Positions 25,800 through 34,511 of a DNA stretch of 64,000 nt are shown here, one piece after another. The DNA lies in assembly GCF_024159265.1 (NCBI RefSeq), contig NZ_JAMYWY010000001.1, forward strand, positions 2,108,001 through 2,172,000. The letters are read 5' to 3'. How positions within the stretch are numbered: position 1 is the stretch's first letter; each line of letters starts with the position of its first letter. The position numbers and the translations under genes are program-made. This stretch comes from Paenibacillus sp. 1781tsa1 (GTDB lineage Bacteria > Bacillota > Bacilli > Paenibacillales > Paenibacillaceae). The notes under the pieces are model-generated. The model saw nothing but the letters and a program-made list of their open reading frames with translations, did not search any database and had not been told where the DNA came from.

Positions 25800-27620
25800 A
25801 TGAGACCGTTCCGAATTCGCCTTGCCATCATTATGATGGTGTTGATCGGTATATCCGTCATTGTAGCTGGATATACGATGGGCAGAGTGTTTAAGACTAC
25901 GCATATAACTGCATTGGAGCAAACTATGGTGCGCGAGATTAATTTGCTCAAAGCTACTTTTCCATTCCATGATGCAAGTGATCCAACCTCGGAAGCTACA
26001 CGAAAGTATTATTCAGATCGGGCGCTGGAACTGGATCGCCTCACGGATTCCCGGGTGACCTTCATTAATAAGGACGGCACGGTCATTGGAGATTCCGAGA
26101 GTAGTCCGGCAGCGATGGATAATCACTTGAACCGGGAAGAAATCAAGGATGCGGTAGGGGATGGATACGGGCAGTCCATACGTTACAGTGAAACATTGGG
26201 ACAGGACATGCTGTATGTAGCGCTACCTGTTAATTCGGATCAAAGTGACATGATTGAAATGCCTAGCGGTAAATTTGATGGTTACATCCGCCTTTCGATG
26301 AGTCTGCATGCGGTTGATCAGGGTCTTCAGCGTGGATGGATGATTATGTTTGCTGCACTTGGACTACTGTTCTTAATTGTCGCGTTTGTCAGTTATCGGG
26401 TTGCACGCGGATTAACTTCCCCGATTGAGCATATTACAAAAGTGGCTCATCGAATCACCAAGTTGGAATACGATGCGAGAGTTGATGTAACGCGTAGAGA
26501 TGAGATCGGACAGCTGGGGCTTGCGATCAACGGAATGGCAGACAGCTTGCAGTCCCAGCTGAAGACGATTCGTGACAATGAAGCGTTACTACAGAGTGTC
26601 CTCGCGAACATGACCGGAGGTATTGTTATGATCGATGCAGGGCAATCCATTGCATTGGTTAATCGGGAAGCGGAGCGTATGCTTAGTATTCAGGCAGGAA
26701 AGGTTACGGGTAAGCCTTATACTGAATTGAAAAGACACTACGAATTAACACGTACCATTGAAGAGAGTGTTGCACTGAAAGAACGGATGCATGAAGAAGT
26801 GAGTGTGTTCAACCCGGAGGAAAAACTGATCCGTATTGATGGAGTGCCGATGTCCGAAGATGATGGCGGGTATCGAGGCATGTTGTTCCTGTTGCAGGAC
26901 GTGACGGCGATTCGCCGCTTGGAGTCGATGCGCAGTGAGTTTGTCGCGAATGTCTCACATGAGCTCAAGACACCTGTTGCTGCGGTCAAAGGCTTTGCCG
27001 AAACGCTGCTCAGCGGCGGGGTACAGGATAAGGAGACGGAGCGTTCATTCCTGAAAATCATCTATGATGAAGGAGATCGACTTAACCGATTGATTGGGGA
27101 TATTCTGGAGTTATCCAAAATTGAATCTAAACGCGCGCCGCTGCAATGCTCACCTGTTCATGTACACTCTTTCTTCGAAATGGTGCTGGGCACCTTGTCC
27201 AAGGTGGCGGAGAAAAAGCAGATTCGTCTGGAAATGCATGTTCCGGAGGAACTGTACATTGAAGCAGATGAGGACAAGATGAAGCAGATCTTCATCAATC
27301 TGTTATCCAACGGAATCAACTATACCCCGGATGGCGGACGAGTGAAGTTACAGGTGACGATGGATAACGACGATGAAGTGGTCTTTGCGGTGTCGGATAC
27401 AGGAATTGGCATACCGAAAAAAGATTTGCCGCGAATCTTCGAACGGTTCTATCGCGTTGATAAAGGCAGATCCCGTAATTCAGGGGGCACAGGCCTTGGA
27501 CTTTCCATCGTGAAACATCTGGTGGAATTGCATCATGGCAAATTGTCTGTTGAGAGTGAGCTGGGCATGGGGACAACGTTCCGTGTTATCCTTCCATTCA
27601 TTCAGGATGAAGAGATCTAG
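25800..27620 (+). CDS. phoR: PhoR-like sensor histidine kinase
   Basis: 606 residues. Membrane segment at about 7-29, extracytoplasmic sensor of about 145 residues, second membrane segment at about 180-202, HAMP (about 203-255), PAS (about 260-360), HisKA with the phospho-acceptor His387 in NVSHELKTPVAAVKGF, then the ATPase with N box (FINLLSNGINYTPDGG), G1 (VSDTGIGIP), F (IFERFYRVDKGRS) and G2 (GGTGLGLSIV). The architecture is that of PhoR/PnpS phosphate sensors. The regulator gene follows, with a promoter of its own in the 116-nt gap. Kinase-before-regulator order is the reverse of the usual phoP-phoR. The name rests on architecture and the Pho context. Confidence 0.8.
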   Translation: MRPFRIRLAIIMMVLIGISVIVAGYTMGRVFKTTHITALEQTMVREINLLKATFPFHDASDPTSEATRKYYSDRALELDRLTDSRVTFINKDGTVIGDSESSPAAMDNHLNREEIKDAVGDGYGQSIRYSETLGQDMLYVALPVNSDQSDMIEMPSGKFDGYIRLSMSLHAVDQGLQRGWMIMFAALGLLFLIVAFVSYRVARGLTSPIEHITKVAHRITKLEYDARVDVTRRDEIGQLGLAINGMADSLQSQLKTIRDNEALLQSVLANMTGGIVMIDAGQSIALVNREAERMLSIQAGKVTGKPYTELKRHYELTRTIEESVALKERMHEEVSVFNPEEKLIRIDGVPMSEDDGGYRGMLFLLQDVTAIRRLESMRSEFVANVSHELKTPVAAVKGFAETLLSGGVQDKETERSFLKIIYDEGDRLNRLIGDILELSKIESKRAPLQCSPVHVHSFFEMVLGTLSKVAEKKQIRLEMHVPEELYIEADEDKMKQIFINLLSNGINYTPDGGRVKLQVTMDNDDEVVFAVSDTGIGIPKKDLPRIFERFYRVDKGRSRNSGGTGLGLSIVKHLVELHHGKLSVESELGMGTTFRVILPFIQDEEI

Positions 27621-27655
27621 ACACTAAGTAGCAAATTGTAAAAAGGTTGTATTGT

Positions 27656-27687
27656 TTTACACCCCGTTAACAAATTAGTGCTATGAT
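27656..27687 (+). promoter_or_regulatory. Pho box and -10 of the phoP promoter
   Basis: TTTACA at 27656-27661 and TTAACA at 27667-27672, 11 bp start to start, match the tandem TT(A/T/C)ACA half-sites bound by PhoP in Firmicutes. A -10 hexamer TATGAT lies at 27682-27687. The 5-nt spacer (ccccg) is nearly that of the second Pho box (ttccg) at 29878. This predicts autoregulation of the response regulator. Confidence 0.75.
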
Positions 27688-27736
27688 AGAAAAAGTGTTG
27701 TGGCAACAGACAACCTATGAAGAGAGAAGGGGTATC

Positions 27737-28465
27737 ATGGCACAGCGTTTGCTAGTTATTGAAGATGAACCTACATTATCGAGATTACTCACGTATAACC
27801 TGACACAGGAAGGTTACGACGTTACGGCAGAGGATCACGGATCTGCAGGATATGATCGGGCCTTGTCCCAGGAATTTGATCTCATTTTGCTTGATCTGAT
27901 GCTTCCGGGCATGAATGGTCTGGACATTCTGAACAAGTTAAGAATACAGGGTGTCAGTACACCCGTCATCATTCTGACGGCCAAGAACGGTGAAGCTGAG
28001 GTTGTACAGGGACTGAAATCGGGTGCCGATGATTATATTACCAAACCCTTTGGTGTATCTGAGTTATTAGCCCGAGTAGATGCAGTATTAAGACGTTATT
28101 CCAATGGTGAAGACTTACCACAGCCTGAGGACAAGGATGGTTCACGAATTATTCTGGGAGAGCTTGAGATTTATCCTCTGAAATATGAAGTGACACTGGG
28201 TGGACAATCCATCAGTCTTCGTCCGAAAGAGTTCGAAGTTCTTTTATACTTGGCCAAAAAGCCGGGTGTGGTACTGACAAGGGATGATCTGATGAACGCT
28301 GTGTGGGGTTTCGATTATATCGGAGGTCAACGAACGGTGGACGTACACGTCAGCTCATTACGTAAAAAGCTGGAGCTTGACCCGGAATCGGTTCACATTG
28401 ATTCCATTCGTGGTGTAGGTTATAAATTGGTTGTCAAAAGAAAAACTCCCCATCATTCTAGTTAG
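27737..28465 (+). CDS. phoP: PhoP-like response regulator
   Basis: 242 residues from the ATG at 27737, 6 nt after AGAAGGGG. Receiver domain with the acidic pair E9-D10, phospho-acceptor D53 (LILLDLMLPG), T and K switch residues (ILTAKN, YITKPF). The C-terminal OmpR/PhoB winged helix has LRPKEFEVLLYLAKKPGVVLTRDDLMNAVWG and RTVDVHVSSLRKKLE. With the kinase at 25800 it forms a phosphate-starvation two-component system. Its last codons (KTPHHSS and stop) lie in the 5' arm of its own terminator, an unusual overlap. Confidence 0.85.
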   Translation: MAQRLLVIEDEPTLSRLLTYNLTQEGYDVTAEDHGSAGYDRALSQEFDLILLDLMLPGMNGLDILNKLRIQGVSTPVIILTAKNGEAEVVQGLKSGADDYITKPFGVSELLARVDAVLRRYSNGEDLPQPEDKDGSRIILGELEIYPLKYEVTLGGQSISLRPKEFEVLLYLAKKPGVVLTRDDLMNAVWGFDYIGGQRTVDVHVSSLRKKLELDPESVHIDSIRGVGYKLVVKRKTPHHSS

Positions 28466-28488
28466 CAATGATCGGGGAGTTTTATTTT
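28442..28488 (+). terminator. phoP terminator overlapping the end of the coding region
   Basis: AAAACTCCCC-ATCATT (28442-28458) pairs with AATGAT-C-GGGGAGTTTT (28467-28484), 16 bp with one bulged C, then TTTT. The phoP stop at 28463-28465 is in the loop. Confidence 0.85.
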
Positions 28489-28617
28489 ACGTTCGTTTAA
28501 CATAAAGGAGGATTTTACTTTACTTAGAGGGAGTAGCATGGACTTATCTGGGTGATACTTTATGCCTACATAATCTATCTTAAGACGGAGATAATACGTA
28601 AAGGAGATTGCGCATTT

Positions 28618-29799
28618 ATGCCCATGTTGCTCGAAGTGAAACCCGACCAGCCTCATGTTGTTTTACATAATGAAGAATTAGCAACACCCGAACAACAGCC
28701 TCATGAAGTAACGGTGGTTGCTGAAGAACCTGTAATCCATCTGCTAGACTATTACCGCCAGGTTCCTGTCGCCGGAGTCCACACGACCTGTGGAGAAGCA
28801 GCGGCGATGATGAATCAGGGTCAGGAGCACCCTTGCATTGTATTATGTGATGAGCAGATGAAACCTACTGGATTGTTAATGCGAGAGACGTTATATCGGA
28901 TGTTAAACGGTCGTTTTGCCGCAGATCTATTCTATCGTAAGCCGGTCATACAAGTAGTGAATACATCTCCGGTTATTGCAGATATTCATATGGAAGCCAC
29001 AACAATTATTGATATCGCACTTGGAAGGAATGAACAACATTTCTACGATTGTCTACTCGTTACGGAACAAGATCGACTGCTCGGTGTGCTGACAATGCGT
29101 GATGTGATGTCCCTCTCCCGGAGATTGCAACAGGTTTCTTCGGCAGAACGGGTTCGTACGGTATCCGAGAGCAGGCAGGAGATATCGAGAATCAATGATG
29201 CAGTCACTAAGCTGGTGCATGCAGCGAATCAGACCGTACATGAGGCCCGTGAGATCATGGCATTGTCCAAGCAGGGCGAAGAGAGTTTGAAACACGTCGA
29301 TGCTTCCTATAACCGGGTACATCAGCATATGGAGAGTCAAGGACAACATGCGGATCACATGTTGAATTCGATTAAAACAGGCTCAGGCATGGCACACTCC
29401 ATTCGATCCCTGGCAGATCAGAGTGGGCTCCTTGCCCTGAATGCTTCCATCGAAGCAGCTCATGCTGGTGAATATGGACGAGGTTTTCAGATTGTTGCAG
29501 GCGAGATTCGAGCGCTCGCGAAACAGACCCGTGAGGTTGCAGGCAACATGTCTTCATTGCTAGAGAATATTGGTGGATTGACCCTTCAGACTGTAGAACT
29601 GGTTAAGGCAAGCGGAGCGGAGATTGACGACAGTTCGGTGCATGTCACCGCAGGGGGAGCAACGTTCCGACAACTGAACAGTGCGGTGAGAGATCTGTCC
29701 CGTATAGCAGAGGAGATCGCCATGGAAGGCGGGAAAGCTGGAGAAGTCGCAGAGCACATTCGTACGAAACTGGATGAGATGGTTCTGAATAGTGAGTAG
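28618..29799 (+). CDS. soluble CBS-domain chemoreceptor-like (MCP) protein
   Basis: 393 residues from the ATG at 28618, behind AAAGGAG. No membrane segment or signal peptide. About residues 45-190 form two CBS repeats (from AGVHTTCGEAAAMM through LGVLTMRDVMSLSRR). Residues about 200-393 are a shortened MCP signalling domain with the canonical hairpin tip DQSGLLALNASIEAAHAGEYGRG and AGEIRALAKQT. It is thus a cytosolic receptor whose input is a CBS pair, which commonly binds adenine nucleotides. It sits between phoP and a Pho-boxed pstB and is not usually found there in Bacillus. Output through CheA is an inference; several methylation-site helices seem reduced. Confidence 0.85.
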   Translation: MPMLLEVKPDQPHVVLHNEELATPEQQPHEVTVVAEEPVIHLLDYYRQVPVAGVHTTCGEAAAMMNQGQEHPCIVLCDEQMKPTGLLMRETLYRMLNGRFAADLFYRKPVIQVVNTSPVIADIHMEATTIIDIALGRNEQHFYDCLLVTEQDRLLGVLTMRDVMSLSRRLQQVSSAERVRTVSESRQEISRINDAVTKLVHAANQTVHEAREIMALSKQGEESLKHVDASYNRVHQHMESQGQHADHMLNSIKTGSGMAHSIRSLADQSGLLALNASIEAAHAGEYGRGFQIVAGEIRALAKQTREVAGNMSSLLENIGGLTLQTVELVKASGAEIDDSSVHVTAGGATFRQLNSAVRDLSRIAEEIAMEGGKAGEVAEHIRTKLDEMVLNSE

Positions 29800-29877
29800 A
29801 GTATAAGGCAATCGATAAGGCAGGCATCAGGAATCGGATTGATCCATCAAGCAGATCATGAAGGTTTAGGATGTCTT

Positions 29878-29916
29878 TTTACATTCCGTTAACATGAAAG
29901 TGATACTGTTTTTACA
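29878..29916 (+). promoter_or_regulatory. Pho box upstream of pstB-phoU
   Basis: TTTACA at 29878, TTAACA at 29889 and TTTACA at 29911 lie on an 11-bp register (the slot at 29900 is degenerate). This matches PhoP-binding repeats and the pair at 27656. It predicts phosphate-starvation induction of pstB-phoU. Confidence 0.75.
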
Positions 29917-30027
29917 ATGAAAGGGTAGGATATTAAAGATGGCCGAGCAGCGATGAACAATTATCAGCATCGGTCTCAACGTAAAGGGAGTTTCCGTGTC
30001 CCTGCAGCGAAGGAGAAGTGAACATCC

Positions 30028-30783
30028 ATGAAGGACCTCATTCACATTGATAAACTTAATTTATACTATGATACGCATCACGCGCTTAAAAATATATCGA
30101 TGGATCTGCCGGAAAAAACCGTTACTGCGTTCATCGGGCCGTCAGGTTGTGGTAAGTCGACATTGCTTCGCACATTGAACCGGATGAATGACATGATTCC
30201 GGGTGTTCGTGTGGAAGGACAGGTTATGTTGGATGGCTCCGATATCTATAGTAATGAGATTGAAGTGGAGACACTGCGCAAACGAGTTGGCATGGTATTT
30301 CAACAACCGAATCCGTTCCCGAAATCCATCTATGATAACGTCGCTTATGGACCACGCTTGCATGGAGTAACCCAAAAGGCTGAACTGGATCAGTTGGTGG
30401 AACAAAGTCTTGTCCATGCTGCACTGTGGGATGAAGTGAAGGATGTATTGAAAAAGTCGGCACTTAGTCTGTCCGGCGGACAACAGCAGCGTCTCTGTAT
30501 TGCACGGGCACTGGCTGTACAGCCAGACGTTCTGCTGATGGATGAAGCAACGTCCGCACTCGACCCGATCTCCACATTGAAGATTGAGGAACTGGTGAAG
30601 GAATTGCATCACAAGTACACCATCGTTATGGTTACCCACAATATGCACCAGGCGGCACGGGTATCTGGACGTACGGTATTTTTCCTGAATGGTGAAGTGG
30701 TGGAGGCAGCTGATACGGAGACGTTATTCTCCACACCGCAAGATTCCCGAACCGAGGATTATATCTCTGGAAGGTTCGGTTAA
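30028..30783 (+). CDS. pstB: phosphate ABC transporter ATP-binding protein PstB
   Basis: 251 residues, ATG behind GAAGGAGAAG. Walker [20 protein letters not shown], the Q-loop [19 protein letters not shown], signature [15 protein letters not shown], Walker [14 protein letters not shown] and the H-loop VTHNM are all present. The [14 protein letters not shown] and RTLNRMND stretches are diagnostic of PstB. It powers PstCA-mediated phosphate uptake at the membrane. The usual pstS, pstC and pstA are not in this window upstream or downstream, so the permease must be encoded elsewhere. phoU follows at 30847, so the two likely form one operon. Confidence 0.94.
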   Translation: MKDLIHIDKLNLYYDTHHALKNISMDLPEKTVTAFIGPSGCGKSTLLRTLNRMNDMIPGVRVEGQVMLDGSDIYSNEIEVETLRKRVGMVFQQPNPFPKSIYDNVAYGPRLHGVTQKAELDQLVEQSLVHAALWDEVKDVLKKSALSLSGGQQQRLCIARALAVQPDVLLMDEATSALDPISTLKIEELVKELHHKYTIVMVTHNMHQAARVSGRTVFFLNGEVVEAADTETLFSTPQDSRTEDYISGRFG

Positions 30784-30846
30784 GCGAGCTGAGTTGGAAT
30801 GATCCCGGCATAACCGGAGACGATGGATAAGGAGGACATGAAATCT

Positions 30847-31506
30847 ATGATTCGCAGAAAAGAATTTGATCAGGAGCTTGAAGAGCTGCGTACCTTGCTC
30901 AAACAAATGGGTGAACATGTAGGAGCAGCACTGGATGGTGCTATTGAGAGTTTACAAACGATGAACGCGGAGAAAGCTCAGGTCATCATCAAGAATGATG
31001 CGAATCTGAATGCCCTTGAAGACAAAATTATGGAACTTGGCTCCAAACTGATCATCACACAACAGCCGGTGGCGAAGGACCTCAGACGTATTATCGTGGC
31101 ATTCAAAATTTCCAGTGATCTGGAGCGTATGGGAGATCTTGCTCTCGACGTGGCGAAGGTGACACTCCGGATGGATGGACAGAAGCTGATTAAACCTCTG
31201 GTGGATATCCCGCAAATGGCAGAAATCGTGAAATCCATGATTGATGAATCCATCGAATCTTTCCTGAAAGAAAACACAGATCTGGCCTACAAAATGGCTC
31301 AGACGGACGATCAGGTCGATCAACTGTACAGCCACATGATCAGTGATCTCTACACGTTAATGACAGAGCATCCTAATCAGGCTTCTCAGGCTATGCTGCT
31401 GATGATGGTTGGACGTTACATTGAACGTATTGGTGATCATGCGACCAACATTGGTGAGAGCACGGTATACCTGGTGACAGGTAAACGCCCGGATCTGAAT
31501 CAATAG
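30847..31506 (+). CDS. phoU: phosphate signalling protein PhoU
   Basis: 219 residues from the ATG at 30847 (MIRRKEFDQELEEL), 11 nt after AAGGAGG; an ATG at 30838 is too close to that site. All-helical two-repeat PhoU fold, with the metal-binding E/D motifs KISSDLERMGDLALDVAK and GRYIERIGDHATNIGE. PhoU links Pst transport to PhoR and prevents toxic phosphate uptake. It is downstream of pstB under the Pho box at 29878 and ended by a hairpin at 31568. Confidence 0.93.
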   Translation: MIRRKEFDQELEELRTLLKQMGEHVGAALDGAIESLQTMNAEKAQVIIKNDANLNALEDKIMELGSKLIITQQPVAKDLRRIIVAFKISSDLERMGDLALDVAKVTLRMDGQKLIKPLVDIPQMAEIVKSMIDESIESFLKENTDLAYKMAQTDDQVDQLYSHMISDLYTLMTEHPNQASQAMLLMMVGRYIERIGDHATNIGESTVYLVTGKRPDLNQ

Positions 31507-31567
31507 AAGAGTATTACTTTGGAATTGGGGAATCAGTGCTGATTAAGTAATGCAATCATATGAATGG

Positions 31568-31626
31568 AAAAGGACTTTCTCTCAGGTAGACTGTGTACAG
31601 CTGTCTGTGGAGAAGGTTCTTTTTTG
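31568..31626 (+). terminator. pstB-phoU terminator
   Basis: A long imperfect stem (AAGGACTTTCTC against GAGAAGGTTCTT, with inner AGAC/GTCT pairing) followed by TTTTTT. Confidence 0.7.
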
Positions 31627-31739
31627 CGATTAAAATGAAGTGAGAAGAGGCTATTCTTTTTGATGTGACAGGTGGGTATGGTATCATGAGAGTAGATGTA
31701 ATTTGAAGAGGTTGACCATATAATACGCGAGGTGCTGGA

Positions 31740-34394
31740 ATGGACAAGTTTATTCTCATAGATGGAAATAGCATTATTTACAGGGCGTTTTTTGCAATGC
31801 CGCCTTTGACCAACTCGAAAGGTCTGCATACCAATGCGGTATATGGCTTCACCACGATGCTGCTGAGACTGCTTGAAGAGCATAAACCTACACATGTGAT
31901 GGTTGCATTTGATGCCGGCAAAATCACGTTCCGCCACGAAGGGTATCAGGAATACAAGGGTGGTCGGGAGAAAACACCACCAGAGTTGTCAGAGCAATTC
32001 CCGTTGCTCAAAGAACTGCTGAAAGGACTTGGCATTGCCCAGTTTGAGCTGGCTGGATTCGAAGCGGATGACATTATCGGAACATTAACCAAACGCGCTG
32101 ATGAAGCGGGCAGACAGGTGCTAGTGGTATCGGGTGACAAAGATATGCTGCAGCTCGCCTCCGAACATGTACATATCGGACTGACGCGTAAAGGGGTAAC
32201 CGATATTGAACTGTATGATCCTGCTCAGATTAAGGAACGTTACGGTCTGACGCCGATGCAAATCATTGATCTCAAAGGTCTGATGGGTGATGCGTCCGAT
32301 AATATTCCGGGTATTCCCGGGGTTGGAGAGAAAACAGCGTTGAAGCTTTTGCACCAGTTCGGATCAGTGGAAGATGTGCTGAATGGTACAAGTGAGCTGA
32401 AGGGCAAGATGAAGGAAAAGATCGAGGCCCATGCCGAAGATGCTAGGATGAGCAAGCAACTCGCGACGATTCACCGGGAAGTTCCGCTGGAGCAGACGTG
32501 GGAGGATATGCAATTCGCTGGATTAAAAGAAGAACAGGCTGGTCCTGCACTGGCCAAGCTCGAATTCAAATCCTTGCTCGAACGCCTGTCGTTCAGTGGC
32601 AGCATTGGTTCTGAGCAGGAAGCGGTCCCTGCTGCCGAGGTGGAGTCTTCCATCGCAACAGAGGACAACATAGGCGAGCTGTTCAGTTCCCTCGATTCCA
32701 TTGATGTCCTCCATGTGGAGACACACGGTGATAACCCGCATCAGGCGAAACTGATTGGACTAGCTGTAGGTTCCGCCGGAACCTATACATTCATATCTCC
32801 TGAATTGCTGAAGTCTGAGGCAGCAGCTCCAGTGCGGGCATGGCTTGGTAATTCAGACCAGCCGAAGCGTGGTTATGATCTTCATCGCGTAGACCTGGCC
32901 CTTCATGCGCATGGCATTGAATTTGCTGGTGCGTCATTCGATGTGCAGCTGGCTGCGTATTTGCTTGATCCCACTGAATCCAACCAGACGATTAGTGGGC
33001 TTACGACCAAATATGGTCTGCCTTCTCTCGTAGAGGATGACACGGTTATGGGCAAAGGGGCCAAGTATAAGGTGCCGGAAGCAGAGATCCTGGGCGATTT
33101 CCTTTGCCGGAAAACTGCTGCTGTGGCAGCGATTATTCCTCTTCAGGAACAGGCGCTGGAGGGCGATGAGATGAACTCACTTTTCCATGAGCTGGAGATG
33201 CCGTTGTCGCGTATTCTGGCAGATATGGAGAAGCAGGGTATTAAGGCTAATACAGCCGATCTGCAGGCGCTGGGAAGCGAGTTCGAAGAGCATATCAGCA
33301 GACTTATGGCTGAAATCTACAAGTTGTCAGGGACAGAATTCAATCTGAATTCGCCGAAGCAACTGGGGGAGATTTTGTTCGACAGACTGGGCTTGCCAGT
33401 CGTGAAGAAAACAAAAACAGGCTACTCCACAGATGCTGAAGTATTAGAGAAATTAGCGCCTTATAATGATGTGGTTAAGCATATCCTGCAATACCGTCAG
33501 CTTGCCAAGCTGCAATCTACTTATGTGGAAGGACTGCTCAAAGAGATCTCCGATCGAGATGGCAAGGTGCATACGTATTATCGTCAGACCATTGCTGCAA
33601 CGGGACGACTTAGCAGTCAATTCCCGAATTTGCAGAACATTCCGATCCGGATGGAAGAAGGTCGCAAAATCCGGAAGGTATTTGTTCCTTCCGAACCCGG
33701 TTGGTCCATTTTGGCAGCAGACTATTCCCAGATTGAACTGCGTGTTCTGGCACATATTTCGGACGATGAGCGCTTGAAGGAAGCATTTGTCAACGATATG
33801 GATATTCATACAAAGACCGCTTCGGATGTATTTGGCGTGAAGCCTGAGGATGTGGACGGGGATATGCGTCGTTCCGCCAAGGCAGTTAACTTTGGTATCG
33901 TATATGGAATAAGTGATTATGGGTTGTCACAGAACCTGCACATTACTCGTAAAGAGGCTGCGCAGTTCATTGATCAGTATTTTGAAGTATTCCAGGGTGT
34001 GCGCCGATATATGGATGACATTGTGAAAGAAGCTCGCCAGGATGGTTACGTCAAAACGCTGCTTGAGCGACGTCGTTACTTGCCAGAGATTAATGCCAGC
34101 AACTTCAATCTGCGCTCCTTCGCAGAACGTACGGCGATGAATACACCTATTCAGGGAACTGCGGCAGATATCATTAAGCTGGCCATGGTACAGATGGATG
34201 AAGCGCTACGGGAACGCAAGTTGAAGAGCCGTATGTTGCTTCAGGTGCACGATGAACTTGTGTTCGAAGTGCCTGCCGATGAATTGGAGCTGATGAAAGA
34301 ACTCGTGCCTTCGGTCATGGAAAAAGCATTGGAACTGTCAGTTCCGCTGAAAGCTGAAGTCAGCTTTGGGGATAACTGGTACGAAGCGAAATAA
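31740..34394 (+). CDS. polA: DNA polymerase I
   Basis: 884 residues. N-terminal 5'-3' exonuclease (1-290; IDGNSIIYRAFFAMP, EADDIIGTL, SGDKDMLQLAS, KGLMGDASDNIPGIPGVGEKTA). Middle 3'-5' exonuclease-like domain (310-480) in which the DxE catalytic motif is absent: LHVETHGDN stands where FDTETDS would be, so no proofreading is expected, as in Bacillus Pol I. The polymerase domain has motif A (DYSQIELRVLAHIS), motif B (RRSAKAVNFGIVYG) and motif C (LLQVHDELVFEVP). It fills repair and Okazaki gaps. It leads polA-mutM-ytaF-coaE, the Bacillus gene order. Confidence 0.97.
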   Translation: MDKFILIDGNSIIYRAFFAMPPLTNSKGLHTNAVYGFTTMLLRLLEEHKPTHVMVAFDAGKITFRHEGYQEYKGGREKTPPELSEQFPLLKELLKGLGIAQFELAGFEADDIIGTLTKRADEAGRQVLVVSGDKDMLQLASEHVHIGLTRKGVTDIELYDPAQIKERYGLTPMQIIDLKGLMGDASDNIPGIPGVGEKTALKLLHQFGSVEDVLNGTSELKGKMKEKIEAHAEDARMSKQLATIHREVPLEQTWEDMQFAGLKEEQAGPALAKLEFKSLLERLSFSGSIGSEQEAVPAAEVESSIATEDNIGELFSSLDSIDVLHVETHGDNPHQAKLIGLAVGSAGTYTFISPELLKSEAAAPVRAWLGNSDQPKRGYDLHRVDLALHAHGIEFAGASFDVQLAAYLLDPTESNQTISGLTTKYGLPSLVEDDTVMGKGAKYKVPEAEILGDFLCRKTAAVAAIIPLQEQALEGDEMNSLFHELEMPLSRILADMEKQGIKANTADLQALGSEFEEHISRLMAEIYKLSGTEFNLNSPKQLGEILFDRLGLPVVKKTKTGYSTDAEVLEKLAPYNDVVKHILQYRQLAKLQSTYVEGLLKEISDRDGKVHTYYRQTIAATGRLSSQFPNLQNIPIRMEEGRKIRKVFVPSEPGWSILAADYSQIELRVLAHISDDERLKEAFVNDMDIHTKTASDVFGVKPEDVDGDMRRSAKAVNFGIVYGISDYGLSQNLHITRKEAAQFIDQYFEVFQGVRRYMDDIVKEARQDGYVKTLLERRRYLPEINASNFNLRSFAERTAMNTPIQGTAADIIKLAMVQMDEALRERKLKSRMLLQVHDELVFEVPADELELMKELVPSVMEKALELSVPLKAEVSFGDNWYEAK

Positions 34395-34511
34395 TCAAGC
34401 ACCGCGCGGTTTTTCCGGTATTTTACAATAGGGCCTTCTATGTTAGAGATATAAGAAAAGGGTCCCGCTGAGCGCCATCTTCCGTTATAATATAGGGGAG
34501 GTGAGAACATC

